NCBI RefSeq assembly: GCF_900215145.1
Contig: NZ_OBDO01000001.1
Location: 930,001-994,000 of the forward strand
DNA length: 64,000 nucleotides
Reading direction: 5' to 3'
From: Geodermatophilus sabuli
Lineage (GTDB): Bacteria > Actinomycetota > Actinomycetes > Mycobacteriales > Geodermatophilaceae
Below the pieces are notes generated by a model. It did not search any database. It saw only the letters and a program-made list of their open reading frames with translations, and had not been told where the DNA came from. Numbering within the stretch: position 1 is the stretch's first letter; each line of letters opens with the position of its first letter. Positions 8,058 through 16,016 of the stretch are shown here, piece by piece. A program made the position numbers and the translations under genes.

Positions 8058-9166
8058 GCAGCAAGCGCACGGCGGCCTTCCCCGCGGAGGACGCCACCGT
8101 GTCCGAGGGCGTCATCGTCCCCGAGACGGCCGGCCGGCACCGCCCGGCCACGGCGGCGTCGCCGGGGGAGCCGCTGCTGGTGGTCGAGGACCTCCGGGTG
8201 CAGTTCACCCGCGGCGGACGGAAGATCAACGCCGTCAACGGGCTGTCCTACGAGCTGGCCCCCGGCTCCATGCTGGCCATCATCGGCGAGTCCGGATCCG
8301 GGAAGAGTGTCAGCTCCCGGGCCCTGATGGGCCTGCTGCCTCCGACTGCCAAGATCTCCGGCTCGGTGCGGTTCGACGGCCGGGACCTGCTGGGCCTGTC
8401 CGAGCGGGAGATGCAGTCCCTGCGCGGTGGCGACATCGCCATGGTGTTCCAGGACCCGGCCCGCTCGCTGAACCCCACCATGAAGATCGGTGCCCAGATC
8501 ACCGAGGCGGTCCGCCTGCACAGCGACCTCGACAAGAAGGGCGCCCAGGCCCGCGCCGTCGAGCTGCTGAAGCTGGTCCGGCTGCCCGCCGCCGAGCGGC
8601 GCTTCCACGAGTACCCGCACCAGCTGTCCGGCGGTATGCGCCAGCGCGTCATGATCGCGATCGCGCTGGCCGGTGAGCCGCGGCTGCTGATCGCCGACGA
8701 GGCGACCACGGCCCTCGACGTCACGACGCAGGCGCAGATCATGGAGCTGCTGGTCGAGCTGCAGCAGCGGCTCGGCATGGCGGTCATCATGATCAGCCAC
8801 GACCTCGGGCTGGCGGCCAGCTACGCCCAGGACGTCGTCGTCATGTACGCCGGCCGGGCGGTGGAGTACGCCCCGACGAAGGTGCTGTTCGCCAACGTCC
8901 GGATGCCCTACACCCACGCCCTGCTGGGGGCCATCCCCGCACTGGACCGGGAGCCGCACTCGCTGTTCGAGGTCACCCCCGGCCAGCCGCCGGACCTCTC
9001 GGCGCTGCCGAAGGGCTGCCCCTTCCGGCCGCGGTGCTCCAACGCCACCGACCAGTGCCTGGAGATGCCGCCCTTCACCGAGCACGACCCCGAGCACTGG
9101 TTCGCCTGCTGGCACCCGGTCGGTTCGGGGACCGGCAAGCACACCGCGAACGGAGAACAGCGATGA
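8054..9166 (+). CDS. ABC transporter ATP-binding protein, DppD-like
   Basis: One of two ATPases powering the importer. Visible motifs: Walker A GESGSGKS, Q-loop VFQDPARSLNPTMK, signature LSGGMRQRV, Walker B LLIADEATTALD and the switch ISHDLG. The C-terminal oligopeptide/dipeptide extension contains the cysteine cluster CPFRPRCSNATDQCLE...FAC, which in this subfamily can hold an iron-sulfur cluster. ATG 8054 overlaps the permease stop (ATGA). About 40 N-terminal residues precede the ATPase core, a little longer than usual. All catalytic residues are present. Confidence 0.93.
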   Translation: MSSKRTAAFPAEDATVSEGVIVPETAGRHRPATAASPGEPLLVVEDLRVQFTRGGRKINAVNGLSYELAPGSMLAIIGESGSGKSVSSRALMGLLPPTAKISGSVRFDGRDLLGLSEREMQSLRGGDIAMVFQDPARSLNPTMKIGAQITEAVRLHSDLDKKGAQARAVELLKLVRLPAAERRFHEYPHQLSGGMRQRVMIAIALAGEPRLLIADEATTALDVTTQAQIMELLVELQQRLGMAVIMISHDLGLAASYAQDVVVMYAGRAVEYAPTKVLFANVRMPYTHALLGAIPALDREPHSLFEVTPGQPPDLSALPKGCPFRPRCSNATDQCLEMPPFTEHDPEHWFACWHPVGSGTGKHTANGEQR

Positions 9167-10290
9167 CCGCGGTCGAGGAGCGCACGGCGGGGGACCGGTC
9201 GGGCGCGCGCACCCCGCTGCTGAGGGCCCGCAACCTGGTGCAGGAGTTCCCCGTGCAGGCCGCGGGCGGCGTCAAGGGCGGCGTGGTGCACGCGGTGTCG
9301 GACGTGTCGTTCGACATCTACCGCGGCGAGACACTCGGCGTGGTGGGGGAGACCGGCTCCGGCAAGTCCACCCTCGCCCGCTCGGTGATCCAGCTGCCCC
9401 GCCCCAAGTCCGGGGTGGTGGAGTTCCAGGGCACGGACCTCATGAAGGCCGGCCGGAAGGAGCTCAAGGAGTCCCGCCGGCAGATGCAGATGGTGTACCA
9501 GGACCCGTTCGGCTCGCTGAACCCGCGCTGGCGGGTGAGCGAGCTGGTCGAGGAGCCCCTGGTCGGGCACGGCCAGGGCAACGCCTCGAGCCGCAAGCGG
9601 CGGGTCGAGGAGCTGCTCGACCTCGTCGGGCTGGACCCCTCCCAATACGCCAAGCGGCGGCCGTTCGAGCTCTCCGGCGGCCAGTGCCAGCGCGTGGCCA
9701 TCGCGCGGGCCGTGGCGCTGGAGCCCGCCCTGATCGTGGCGGACGAGGCGGTGTCCTCCCTGGACGTCCTCATCCAGGCGCAGGTGCTGAACCTCTTCGA
9801 GAAGCTCCGCCGCGAGCTGAACCTCTCGTACCTGTTCATCGCCCACGACCTGGCGATGGTCAAGCAGGTCAGCGACCGGGTGGCGGTCATGTACCTGGGC
9901 CAGCTGGCCGAGATCGGGCCCGCCGAGGGCATGTACCGGCAGCCGCTGCACCCGTACACGTCGGCGCTGCTGGACTCCATCCCGCGGGTGGACCCGGTCA
10001 CCGGTGCCGCGCACCGGCCGGTCGCCCTGCCGGGCGAGCCGCCGTCGCCCATCGACCCGCCCAGCGGCTGCCGCTTCCGCACCCGCTGCCCCCGGGCGCA
10101 GCTGAAGTGCGCCGAGGAGGCGCCGCAGCTGGTGGAGCGGCTGCCCGGCCACCAGGTCGCCTGCCACTTCCCGCTGGACGTCGTCGAGGCCGACCTGCCC
10201 CCGAAGCCGGCGGGCGCCACGCTGGCGCCCCCGCCGGTGCCGGCCCAGCCGACCGCGCCGGCCCAGCCGGCTCCGCAGCAGACCCTGTGA
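9163..10290 (+). CDS. ABC transporter ATP-binding protein, DppF-like
   Basis: Second ATPase of the importer. Walker A GETGSGKST, Q-loop VYQDPFGSLNPRW, signature LSGGQCQRV (one unusual Cys), Walker B LIVADEAVSSLD and IAHDLAMV are all visible. The C-terminal cysteine motif CRFRTRCPRAQLKC is followed by a Pro/Ala-rich tail. ATG 9163 overlaps the previous stop and has GGAGA 6 bases upstream. It ends 17 bases before the UGSC gene, so the transporter and the UGSC module appear to be one transcript. Confidence 0.93.
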   Translation: MTAVEERTAGDRSGARTPLLRARNLVQEFPVQAAGGVKGGVVHAVSDVSFDIYRGETLGVVGETGSGKSTLARSVIQLPRPKSGVVEFQGTDLMKAGRKELKESRRQMQMVYQDPFGSLNPRWRVSELVEEPLVGHGQGNASSRKRRVEELLDLVGLDPSQYAKRRPFELSGGQCQRVAIARAVALEPALIVADEAVSSLDVLIQAQVLNLFEKLRRELNLSYLFIAHDLAMVKQVSDRVAVMYLGQLAEIGPAEGMYRQPLHPYTSALLDSIPRVDPVTGAAHRPVALPGEPPSPIDPPSGCRFRTRCPRAQLKCAEEAPQLVERLPGHQVACHFPLDVVEADLPPKPAGATLAPPPVPAQPTAPAQPAPQQTL

Positions 10291-10307
10291 CGAACGAGGA
10301 GGGGCAC

Positions 10308-10862
10308 GTGTTCGACAGCATCGTCGACCCCACGGTGGGCGCTCCCGGTGACGACCGGGGGCGCACGAGCCTGGCCACCCGGCCGGCGCGACTGTCCGGG
10401 CTGCGGCTCGGGCTCCTGGTGAACACCAAGCGCAACGCCGCCGACTTCCTGGAGGAGCTGTCGGCGCTGCTCGAGTCCGAGTACGGCGTGACCACCGTCC
10501 TCACCCGGACCAAGCCGAGCATCGTGCACCCGGCCCCGCCGGAGATGCTCGAGGAGTTCCGCGGCGAGACCGACGTCGTCGTCGTGGGCGTGGGGGACTG
10601 CGGGTCCTGCAGCGCCTCCGCCGTCGCCGATGGACTGCAGCTGGAGGCCGCCGGCATCCCCGCCGCGGTCATCTGCAGCGACGCCTTCCGCGTCAGCGCC
10701 GACGCGATGGCCGACCTGCAGGGGACGCCGGGGTACGAGTACGTCACCACGGCCCACCCGGTGGCGAGCCTGTCCCGCGAGGGGGTCCGCGAGCGCGCCG
10801 TCCAGGCACTGCCCCAGATCGTCGGCATGCTGACCCGCTCGTCCGCGGCGGTGGCCTCGTGA
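10308..10862 (+). CDS. UGSC family (seleno)protein, cysteine form (module A)
   Basis: A protein of the UGSC family, named after a Sec-Gly-Ser-Cys motif in its selenoprotein members. Here the motif is Cys98-Gly-Ser-Cys101 (GVGDCGSCSASAVADG), both cysteines encoded by TGC, so no selenocysteine is used. The chain (184 residues) begins with an alpha/beta-like strand LRLGLLVNTKRNAADFLEEL and has no signal or membrane segment. GTG 10308 is chosen for the AGGAGGGG just upstream. The motif suggests redox or thiol chemistry; the reaction is not known to me. A paralogue is at 22260-22826, in both cases directly before the same partner gene. Confidence 0.82.
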   Translation: MFDSIVDPTVGAPGDDRGRTSLATRPARLSGLRLGLLVNTKRNAADFLEELSALLESEYGVTTVLTRTKPSIVHPAPPEMLEEFRGETDVVVVGVGDCGSCSASAVADGLQLEAAGIPAAVICSDAFRVSADAMADLQGTPGYEYVTTAHPVASLSREGVRERAVQALPQIVGMLTRSSAAVAS

Positions 10863-10935
10863 CCGAGCTCGCGAGGTCACGCATGGGCACAGCACCACGG
10901 GGCGCAGCGCCGACGAGCGCCGGCGAGGAGGCACT
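10863..10935 (+). repeat. 73-bp intergenic repeat, copy 1
   Basis: Fills exactly the gap between the UGSC stop and the partner-gene start. It aligns without gaps over its full 73 bases with the gap between trpB and trpA (41768-41840); I count 51 identical positions, including GAGCTCGCGAG at the start and GCCGACGAGCGCCGGCGAG near the end. It carries the ribosome site of the downstream gene. Confidence 0.7.
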
Positions 10936-12006
10936 GTGACCACGCTGGAGGACCCGGTCCGGACGGCGAAGGAGGCCATCCGGTACTGCTACGAGCAGGG
11001 CTGGACCGACGGTCTGCCGGTCGTCCCGGCCACCGTGGACGACGTCGAGGCCTTCCTCGCCACCACCGACCGCGACCCCGACGAGGTCATCGGCGCGCAG
11101 GAGCACCTCAACCGCCGGGTCACCGTCCGCCAGGCGGCGGTCAACGCGATCATGGCCGGGTGCGAGCCCGAGTACTTCCCGGTCGTGCTGGCCGCCTGGG
11201 ACGCGCTCAACGGGGAGCCGTCCACCAACGGCGGTGCCTGGCAGTCCACCAGCGGCCCGGCGCCGCTGCTCGTGGTCAACGGTCCAGTCCGCCAGCGGCT
11301 GGGCATCAACTGCGCGGGCGGGGTGTTCGGTCCCGGCTTCCGCGCCAACGCCACCATCGCGCGGGCCATCGGGCTCATCGTGCGCAACGGCTACGGCATC
11401 AAGCCGCAGGAGCTGGAGCAGGCCACCCAGGGCGTGCCCGGCCGGTGGCAGCTGCTCATCGGCGAGAACGAGGAGCTCTCCCCGTGGGAGCCGCTCAGCG
11501 TCGTCGGCGGGCTCGAACCGGGCGTCGACGCGGTGTCGGCGATGCTCATCCGGTGCTGCGAGTACGTCGACAACCGGCACACCGAGAGCGCCGAGGCGGT
11601 CCTCCAGGACTTCGCGGACTCCCTGGCCCGCATCGGCGCCTACCTGGGCCTCCGGCACTCCACCGGTGGGCTGGTGCTCGGTCCTGAGCACGCGGCGCTC
11701 CTCGCCGACGCCGGGTACGGCCGGGCCGACGTCCAGCAGTGGCTCTTCGAGCACGCCACGCGCAGCCACGCCGAGCTCGCCGCGGCGGGCAAGGCCGGCG
11801 GCCCCGGCGGGCCGGCCGAGACCGACGAGGCGTTCCCGATGCTGCCCTCGCCCGCGGAGATCCCGGTGATCGTCGCCGGCGCGGCCAACGCCGCGATCTC
11901 CATGGTGTTCCGTCCGTTCGGCTGGGCCACCTGGTCCGGTCGATCGGTGCCCGTCCGCTGGTCGGCCCAGTCCCGGCCGACCACCCTCCAGGAGGTGTCC
12001 CCGTGA
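10936..12006 (+). CDS. Uncharacterised UGSC-partner protein (module A)
   Basis: I do not recognise a function. The 356-residue chain has strongly conserved blocks shared with its paralogue at 22823-23926: GWTDGLPVVP near the N-terminus, AVNAIMAGCEPEYFPVVLAA (a conserved Cys in MAGC), WQSTSGPAPLLVVNGPVR, GGVFGPGFR, PWEPLSV and EYVDNRHT. There is no signal peptide or clear membrane span. It always follows a UGSC gene in this window, which suggests the two act together, perhaps as subunits. GTG 10936 follows GAGGAGGC. It is translationally coupled to the 76-residue gene downstream (4-base overlap). In public annotation such proteins are sometimes labelled thioredoxin-like; no CxxC thioredoxin motif is visible here. 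Confidence 0.75.
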   Translation: MTTLEDPVRTAKEAIRYCYEQGWTDGLPVVPATVDDVEAFLATTDRDPDEVIGAQEHLNRRVTVRQAAVNAIMAGCEPEYFPVVLAAWDALNGEPSTNGGAWQSTSGPAPLLVVNGPVRQRLGINCAGGVFGPGFRANATIARAIGLIVRNGYGIKPQELEQATQGVPGRWQLLIGENEELSPWEPLSVVGGLEPGVDAVSAMLIRCCEYVDNRHTESAEAVLQDFADSLARIGAYLGLRHSTGGLVLGPEHAALLADAGYGRADVQQWLFEHATRSHAELAAAGKAGGPGGPAETDEAFPMLPSPAEIPVIVAGAANAAISMVFRPFGWATWSGRSVPVRWSAQSRPTTLQEVSP

Positions 12007-12233
12007 CCATCGACCAGGCGCAGCTGGACCAGCTGAAGCAGACCCTGCAGGCCGACGACTACCGGCTCGACGTCGACGTGCAGGGCGACCAGGCCGACGT
12101 CGCCATCGTGGCCGGTCCCGACGCGTGCGAGGAGTGCCTCGTGCCCAAGCCCCTCATGCAGTCGATGCTCGCCCCGGTCCTGGGGGTCCAGCCGGAGAGC
12201 ATCCGGCTGACCTACCCGGCCGACAAGGGCTGA
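12003..12233 (+). CDS. Small CxxC protein of the UGSC operon (76 residues)
   Basis: A small acidic protein starting at GTG 12003, which overlaps the partner-gene stop (GTGA) and has AGGAGGT at 11990-11996 as a near-ideal ribosome site. Its second half holds GPDACEECLVPKP with Cys42 and Cys45, followed by a short helix and a YPADKG tail. No signal peptide. The length and the CxxC resemble small redox or metal-sulfur carriers, but I know of no family match. Module B has no equivalent next to its partner gene. Coding is supported by the coupling and ribosome site. Confidence 0.65.
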   Translation: MTIDQAQLDQLKQTLQADDYRLDVDVQGDQADVAIVAGPDACEECLVPKPLMQSMLAPVLGVQPESIRLTYPADKG

Positions 12234-12290
12234 GCGACCAGCTCCACCCGGTAGCCGCGGCGGGACCCGACCTCCGCCGCGGAGGACCAC

Positions 12291-12334
12291 CCGCGGACCC
12301 GTGGGAGCGGCGCCTGCCGCCCACGGGTCCGCGG
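12291..12334. terminator. Terminator-like hairpin after the UGSC operon
   Basis: A perfect 15-bp GC stem (12291-12305 with 12320-12334, 14-base loop) lies between the small CxxC gene and the SDR. A smaller 7-bp hairpin precedes it at 12271-12285. It may end or attenuate the transporter/UGSC transcript; no T-run is present. Confidence 0.6.
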
Positions 12335-12397
12335 CATGCCCAGGACCCAGGACCTGCTGCAGATGCGTCTGCAGCCCGCACGAAACGGAGCACGGAC

Positions 12398-13330
12398 GTG
12401 GAGATCTCCCTGGAGGGGAAGGTCGCGCTGGTCACCGGCGTCGGCCCCAACATCGGCAGCGGCATCGCGCTGGCGCTGTCCCGGTACGGCGCCAAGGTGG
12501 CGTGCAACGACGTCAACGACGACGTCATCAAGGCCGCGATCGCGCGGATCGAGCGCAACGGCGGCGAGGCGATGGCCGCACCGGGCGACGTCACCGACGA
12601 AACCGCCGTGCAGGCCTACGTCGACGCCGTCCTCGAGCAGTGGGGCCGCATCGACATCCTGGTCAACAACGCGGCGATGCTCGGGGGCAAGGGGCTGCTG
12701 GACGAGAGCGCCGAGACCTTCGAGCGCTCGATCAAGGTGTCCGGCCTCGGCTACTTCCTCAACACCAAGATCGTCGGCCGGGCGATGGCCGAGCGTGGCA
12801 TCCGCGGCTCGATCGTGTGCATCTCGTCGTCCAACGGGTGGAACGGCTCGGCCGGCGTCATCGCCTACGCGTTCAACAAGGGCGGCGTGAACAACTTCGT
12901 CCGGGCCGCGGCGATGGACCTGGCGCCCTACGGCATCCGGGTCAACAGCTACACCCCGACCGCCCCCACCATCGACAACCCCGAGCTGCTCGCGGAGCTG
13001 GCGGCGCAGGGCCGCCCGGCGGACATGCTCAACGCCGGGCGCAAGGGCGGCGGACTGGGCGGGGGCACCGGCGACGAGCCGTGGCGCCGCCCGGCCCGCT
13101 GGAGCGGTGAGCGGCCGCCGCTGGTCCCGATGGGCAGCACGGGGACGCCGACCGACATCGGCCACGCGGTCGCCTGGCTGTGCTCGGACTACGCGCGGCT
13201 GATCACCGGCACCGACCTCGTCGTCGACGGTGGCGCCCGGGCGAAGAACTTCGCCTACTTCCCGGCGGACCCCGACGACCTCGCCGGGCCGGTCCCGCTC
13301 GTCCCGCTGGACGAGACCCCCGCCCCCTGA
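12398..13330 (+). CDS. Short-chain dehydrogenase/reductase (SDR)
   Basis: NAD(P)-dependent oxidoreductase of the classical SDR fold. The cofactor turn is TGVGPNIGSG (residues 13-22), NNAA at 90-93, catalytic Ser in SSSNG (143-145) and Tyr157-x3-Lys161 in YAFNK. It has an insertion around residues 200-240 rich in Gly (RKGGGLGGGTGDE), longer than typical 250-residue SDRs. GTG 12398 is preceded by ACGGAG. It lies downstream of the UGSC operon but after a strong hairpin, so co-expression is uncertain. The substrate is unknown. Confidence 0.88.
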   Translation: MEISLEGKVALVTGVGPNIGSGIALALSRYGAKVACNDVNDDVIKAAIARIERNGGEAMAAPGDVTDETAVQAYVDAVLEQWGRIDILVNNAAMLGGKGLLDESAETFERSIKVSGLGYFLNTKIVGRAMAERGIRGSIVCISSSNGWNGSAGVIAYAFNKGGVNNFVRAAAMDLAPYGIRVNSYTPTAPTIDNPELLAELAAQGRPADMLNAGRKGGGLGGGTGDEPWRRPARWSGERPPLVPMGSTGTPTDIGHAVAWLCSDYARLITGTDLVVDGGARAKNFAYFPADPDDLAGPVPLVPLDETPAP

Positions 13331-13336
13331 TCGATC

Positions 13337-13386
13337 CATGAGCCGGTAGGGGCAGAAATGGCCATCTCTGCCCCTACCGGCTCATG
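13337..13386. repeat. Palindromic element 1 (terminator-like)
   Basis: A 50-bp near-perfect palindrome with 20-bp arms (CATGAGCCGGTAGGGGCAGA and its complement) around a centre that reads AATGGCCATC. It lies between the SDR (+) stop and the DUF559 gene (-), whose last three codons and TAG stop are inside it. Its core GGGGCAGAArTGGCCATyTCTGCCCC-like centre is shared with the element at 14297-14334. Confidence 0.8.
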
Positions 13387-14297
13387 CCGGCGAGGGCGGC
13401 CCGCACCCGTGCGACGACGGCGTCGAGGTCGCGGAGGTCGGTCGCGCTGAGCCGGATCACTCGCCATCCGGCCGCCTCCAGGCGCCGGAGGCGTGCGTCG
13501 TCGGCTCGGATCTGGTTCTCGACGAAGTGGTGGGCACCGTCGTACTCGACGGCAAGCCGCGCCTCCGGGAACGCCAGGTCGACCCGTGCCACGAAGCTGC
13601 CCGCAGACCGGACCTCGTACTGGGGGACGGGAGCCAGGCCGTCCGAGACCAGCGCGACCCGGACCCGTGACCCAGGAGCCGACTCGGCTCGTGGATCGAC
13701 CAGTGGGACGGCCTCACGGACGCGGGTCACGCCCCACCGGCCGCTCCCCAGGCCGGCCATCGACGTCAGTGCCTCCCGCGTCAGCGACCCGGCCCGCACC
13801 ATGGCGTCGAGGGCGGCCACTGCCGTCCCGCGCGGCTCGATCGAGGCGAGGTCCCACGCCGTCCTGAGGGACGAGGTGACCGGGACGCCGTCGCGCTGTT
13901 CCACATCACCGGCTGCGAGCGTTGTGCGGTGGACCCGGACCCCGCGTGGGCCCTTCCACTCCACGTCGGGCGGCCGGACGACGGTGACCGGGTCGTGCGG
14001 CGCCGCGAAGGGCGCGCCGTGCCAGGCGGCGGCGGAGTGTCCTCCTATGGCCGTGCCGGGCGGGAGCACCAGGGCCACGCCCGTGCAACGGAGGCGGTGG
14101 TCGAACTCGAGTGCGGGATCTGCGTAGACGCCCTGGACCAGGCGGCGGTAGCTGCGCTCACGGAGTTGCCTGGGCGTGATGAACCCGTCAGCGATGGCCT
14201 GGCTGCCGACGAAGACGCCGGTGAGGTGGGAGCGGTGCACCGCGGCAGGGTGCCGTAGCAGGGGCCCGTCGCGCTGACGTCGTCCACAGGTCACCAC
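13374..14297 (-). CDS. DUF559-type protein with AbiEi-like N-terminus
   Basis: The C-terminal third has the DUF559/very-short-patch-repair-like nuclease fold signature: VARVDLAFPEARLAVEYDGAHH, then a conserved basic/aromatic stretch and GWRVIRLSATDL. The N-terminal half (GFITPRQLRERSYRRLVQGVYAD, then GGHSAAAWHG) resembles the type IV antitoxin (AbiEi) winged-helix plus linker common in actinobacterial proteins of this kind, whose role is unsettled. The start is uncertain: GTG 14297, 14294 or 14240 are possible and none has a clear ribosome site. It sits alone between two related palindromes, with genes of other functions on both sides, so it may be a mobile or recently acquired unit. Confidence 0.75.
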   Translation of the reverse strand: MVTCGRRQRDGPLLRHPAAVHRSHLTGVFVGSQAIADGFITPRQLRERSYRRLVQGVYADPALEFDHRLRCTGVALVLPPGTAIGGHSAAAWHGAPFAAPHDPVTVVRPPDVEWKGPRGVRVHRTTLAAGDVEQRDGVPVTSSLRTAWDLASIEPRGTAVAALDAMVRAGSLTREALTSMAGLGSGRWGVTRVREAVPLVDPRAESAPGSRVRVALVSDGLAPVPQYEVRSAGSFVARVDLAFPEARLAVEYDGAHHFVENQIRADDARLRRLEAAGWRVIRLSATDLRDLDAVVARVRAALAGMSR

Positions 14298-14334
14298 CTC
14301 GAGGGGCAGAAGTGGCCATTTCTGCCCCTCGAGG
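14297..14334. repeat. Palindromic element 2 (terminator-like)
   Basis: A 38-bp palindrome with arms CCTCGAGGGGCAGAA and TTCTGCCCCTCGAGG, with a single G/T difference near its centre. It starts 2 bases after the SDR stop (on the minus strand) and abuts the first possible DUF559 start. It shares the GGGGCAGAA..TTCTGCCCC core with element 1. Confidence 0.8.
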
Positions 14335-14336
14335 GC

Positions 14337-15248
14337 TCAGCGCAGGTCGGTGAGGCGGGGGGAGGGGAGCCGCTTCTCCGCCGCGTAGACGGTGTGCCCG
14401 GTGAGGAACGGGATCGCCGCGGCGCGGGCCTCGTCGATCGGCTCGTCGGGGAACGCGGCCAGCGTGGTGTCGAAGCGCTCCTGCACCCCGGCGCGGAACT
14501 CCGGGTGCGTGAGGATGAACAGGTCGTTGCGCCGGACGCCGTTCAGCACCCGCTCACCGGCCTCGACGTAGCTCATGTACGGCTGGGTCTTGGCCCGCTC
14601 GAGGAACTCCGCGGGCGGTGGGGTGTAGCCGCTCTCGCCGTACTGGGCGGGCCGGTTGGCGACCGCGCCGGCGATGTTGCTGTGCACCGGGCCGGGGCAG
14701 TAGGCCGAGACGCCGATGCCGTCGGCGGCCAGCTCGATCGCCAGGGCCTCCGACAGCGCCACGACCGCGGCCTTCGTCATGGAGTACAGCCCCGCCACGA
14801 TCGGCATGAGCGCGGCCATCGACGCGGTGTTGACGATGTGGCCGCCCTGCCCGTGCGCGCGGATGCGCGGCACGAACGCGGCGATGCCGTTGCCGACGCC
14901 CTTGATGTTGACGTCGATCAGCCAGTCCCAGTCGGCCGGCGTGGCCTCCATGACCGGGCCGGTCAGACCGATGCCGGCGTTGTTGACCAGCACGTCGACG
15001 CGGCCGTGGCGGCGCTCGGTCTCCTCCGCGGCGCGCTCGACGGCGTCCCGGTCGGTGACGTCGAGGAGGACCGAGTCCACCTCCAGGCCGGCGTCGGCGA
15101 ACTCCGCCCGCGTCTCGTCGATGTGCTCCTGACGGCGGCCGCTGATGACGACCGTCATCCCCGCGCGGGCGAACGCCAGGCCGATCCCGCGCCCGATGCC
15201 ACTGGACCCGCCGGTGATGAACGCGACCTTGCCTTCGACGTCCTGCAT
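14337..15248 (-). CDS. Short-chain dehydrogenase/reductase (SDR)
   Basis: Classical SDR: cofactor motif TGGSSGIGRG (12-21), NNAG at 89-92, Ser143 in NTASMA and catalytic Tyr155-x3-Lys159 (YSMTK). The C-terminal part is longer than usual (303 residues) and includes TPPPAEFLERAKTQPY. ATG 15248 is preceded by GAGGAGAG; an upstream GTG would add an unconserved tail. It lies downstream of the CoA-transferase genes but behind a strong hairpin, so it may be only partly co-transcribed with them. The substrate is unknown. Confidence 0.88.
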   Translation of the reverse strand: MQDVEGKVAFITGGSSGIGRGIGLAFARAGMTVVISGRRQEHIDETRAEFADAGLEVDSVLLDVTDRDAVERAAEETERRHGRVDVLVNNAGIGLTGPVMEATPADWDWLIDVNIKGVGNGIAAFVPRIRAHGQGGHIVNTASMAALMPIVAGLYSMTKAAVVALSEALAIELAADGIGVSAYCPGPVHSNIAGAVANRPAQYGESGYTPPPAEFLERAKTQPYMSYVEAGERVLNGVRRNDLFILTHPEFRAGVQERFDTTLAAFPDEPIDEARAAAIPFLTGHTVYAAEKRLPSPRLTDLR

Positions 15249-15276
15249 GGAGCTCTCCTCGCTCGCGAAGATGGGT

Positions 15277-15310
15277 CGGGCCCGCACCGCTGGACGGCGG
15301 TGCGGGCCCG
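15277..15310. terminator. Hairpin between CoA-transferase subunit B and the SDR
   Basis: A perfect 14-bp stem (15277-15290 with 15297-15310, 6-base loop) in the 96-base gap. It should weaken or stop read-through from the CoA-transferase genes into the SDR. Confidence 0.65.
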
Positions 15311-15344
15311 TGGCCGGGGGTCGGCCGTGTGGTCCTCGGCCGGC

Positions 15345-16016
15345 TCAGCCGGCCAGGTGCTCGGTGTAGGGGGCGGTGGTGCGGGCGCGGACGTCCTCCG
15401 GGGTGACGCCGGGGGCGCACTCCACGAGCCGCAGCTGCCCGTCGACGACGTGGAAGACGGCCAGGTCGGTGTAGACCCGGGTGACCACGCCCTTGCCGGT
15501 CAGCGGCATCGTGCACTCGGGCACGATCTTGGGCTGCCCCTTGCGGTCGACGTGCTCCATGGCGACCCAGACCTGCGGCGTGCCGGCGACGAGGTCCATC
15601 GCGCCGCCCACGGCCGGGTTCTTGCCCGGCACGTACCAGTTGGCGAGGTCGCCGGAGGCCGACACCTGCAGCGCGCCCAGGATCGTGCAGTCCAGGTGAC
15701 CGCCGCGGATGATCGCGAAGGACATCGCGGAGTCGGTGATGGCCGCGCCGCTGATCAGCGTGATCGGCTGCTTGCCGGCGTCGGTGAGGTCGGGGTCGGC
15801 CTCCTCCGGCGAGGCCTCCGCGCCGATGCCGAGGACGCCGTTCTCCGCGTGGAGCACGACCTCCTTGTCGGCGGGCAGGAAGCGGGGGACCAGCAGCGGG
15901 ATGCCGACGCCGAGGTTGACGACGTAGCCGTCCTGCAGGTCCTCGGCGAGACGCTCCGCGATGCCCTCGCGGGTGCGGCCCACGACCGGGGCCGGGGCGG
16001 GGATGGTGCCGGTCAT
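15345..16016 (-). CDS. CoA-transferase subunit B (3-oxoacid type)
   Basis: Beta subunit of a SCOT-type CoA-transferase that moves CoA between a dicarboxylate/acyl donor and a 3-oxo acid. The catalytic glutamate is in HAENGVLGIG (about residue 57); VNLGVGIPLLVP and ISGAAITDSAMSFAIIRGGH are typical. The length (223) is normal. ATG 16016 overlaps the stop of subunit A (ATGA). The pair would let the cell activate or recover a carboxylic acid made by nearby catabolic enzymes; beta-ketoadipate or acetoacetate are possible substrates, not decidable here. Confidence 0.9.
   Translation of the reverse strand: MTGTIPAPAPVVGRTREGIAERLAEDLQDGYVVNLGVGIPLLVPRFLPADKEVVLHAENGVLGIGAEASPEEADPDLTDAGKQPITLISGAAITDSAMSFAIIRGGHLDCTILGALQVSASGDLANWYVPGKNPAVGGAMDLVAGTPQVWVAMEHVDRKGQPKIVPECTMPLTGKGVVTRVYTDLAVFHVVDGQLRLVECAPGVTPEDVRARTTAPYTEHLAG

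Noticed and set aside
10599-10610. Selenocysteine insertion at the UGSC motif
   Set aside because: Both motif positions are TGC in both UGSC genes; there is no in-frame TGA.
13331-14340. Insertion sequence
   Set aside because: No transposase or integrase motif and no target-site duplication could be seen; the palindromes may be plain terminators.
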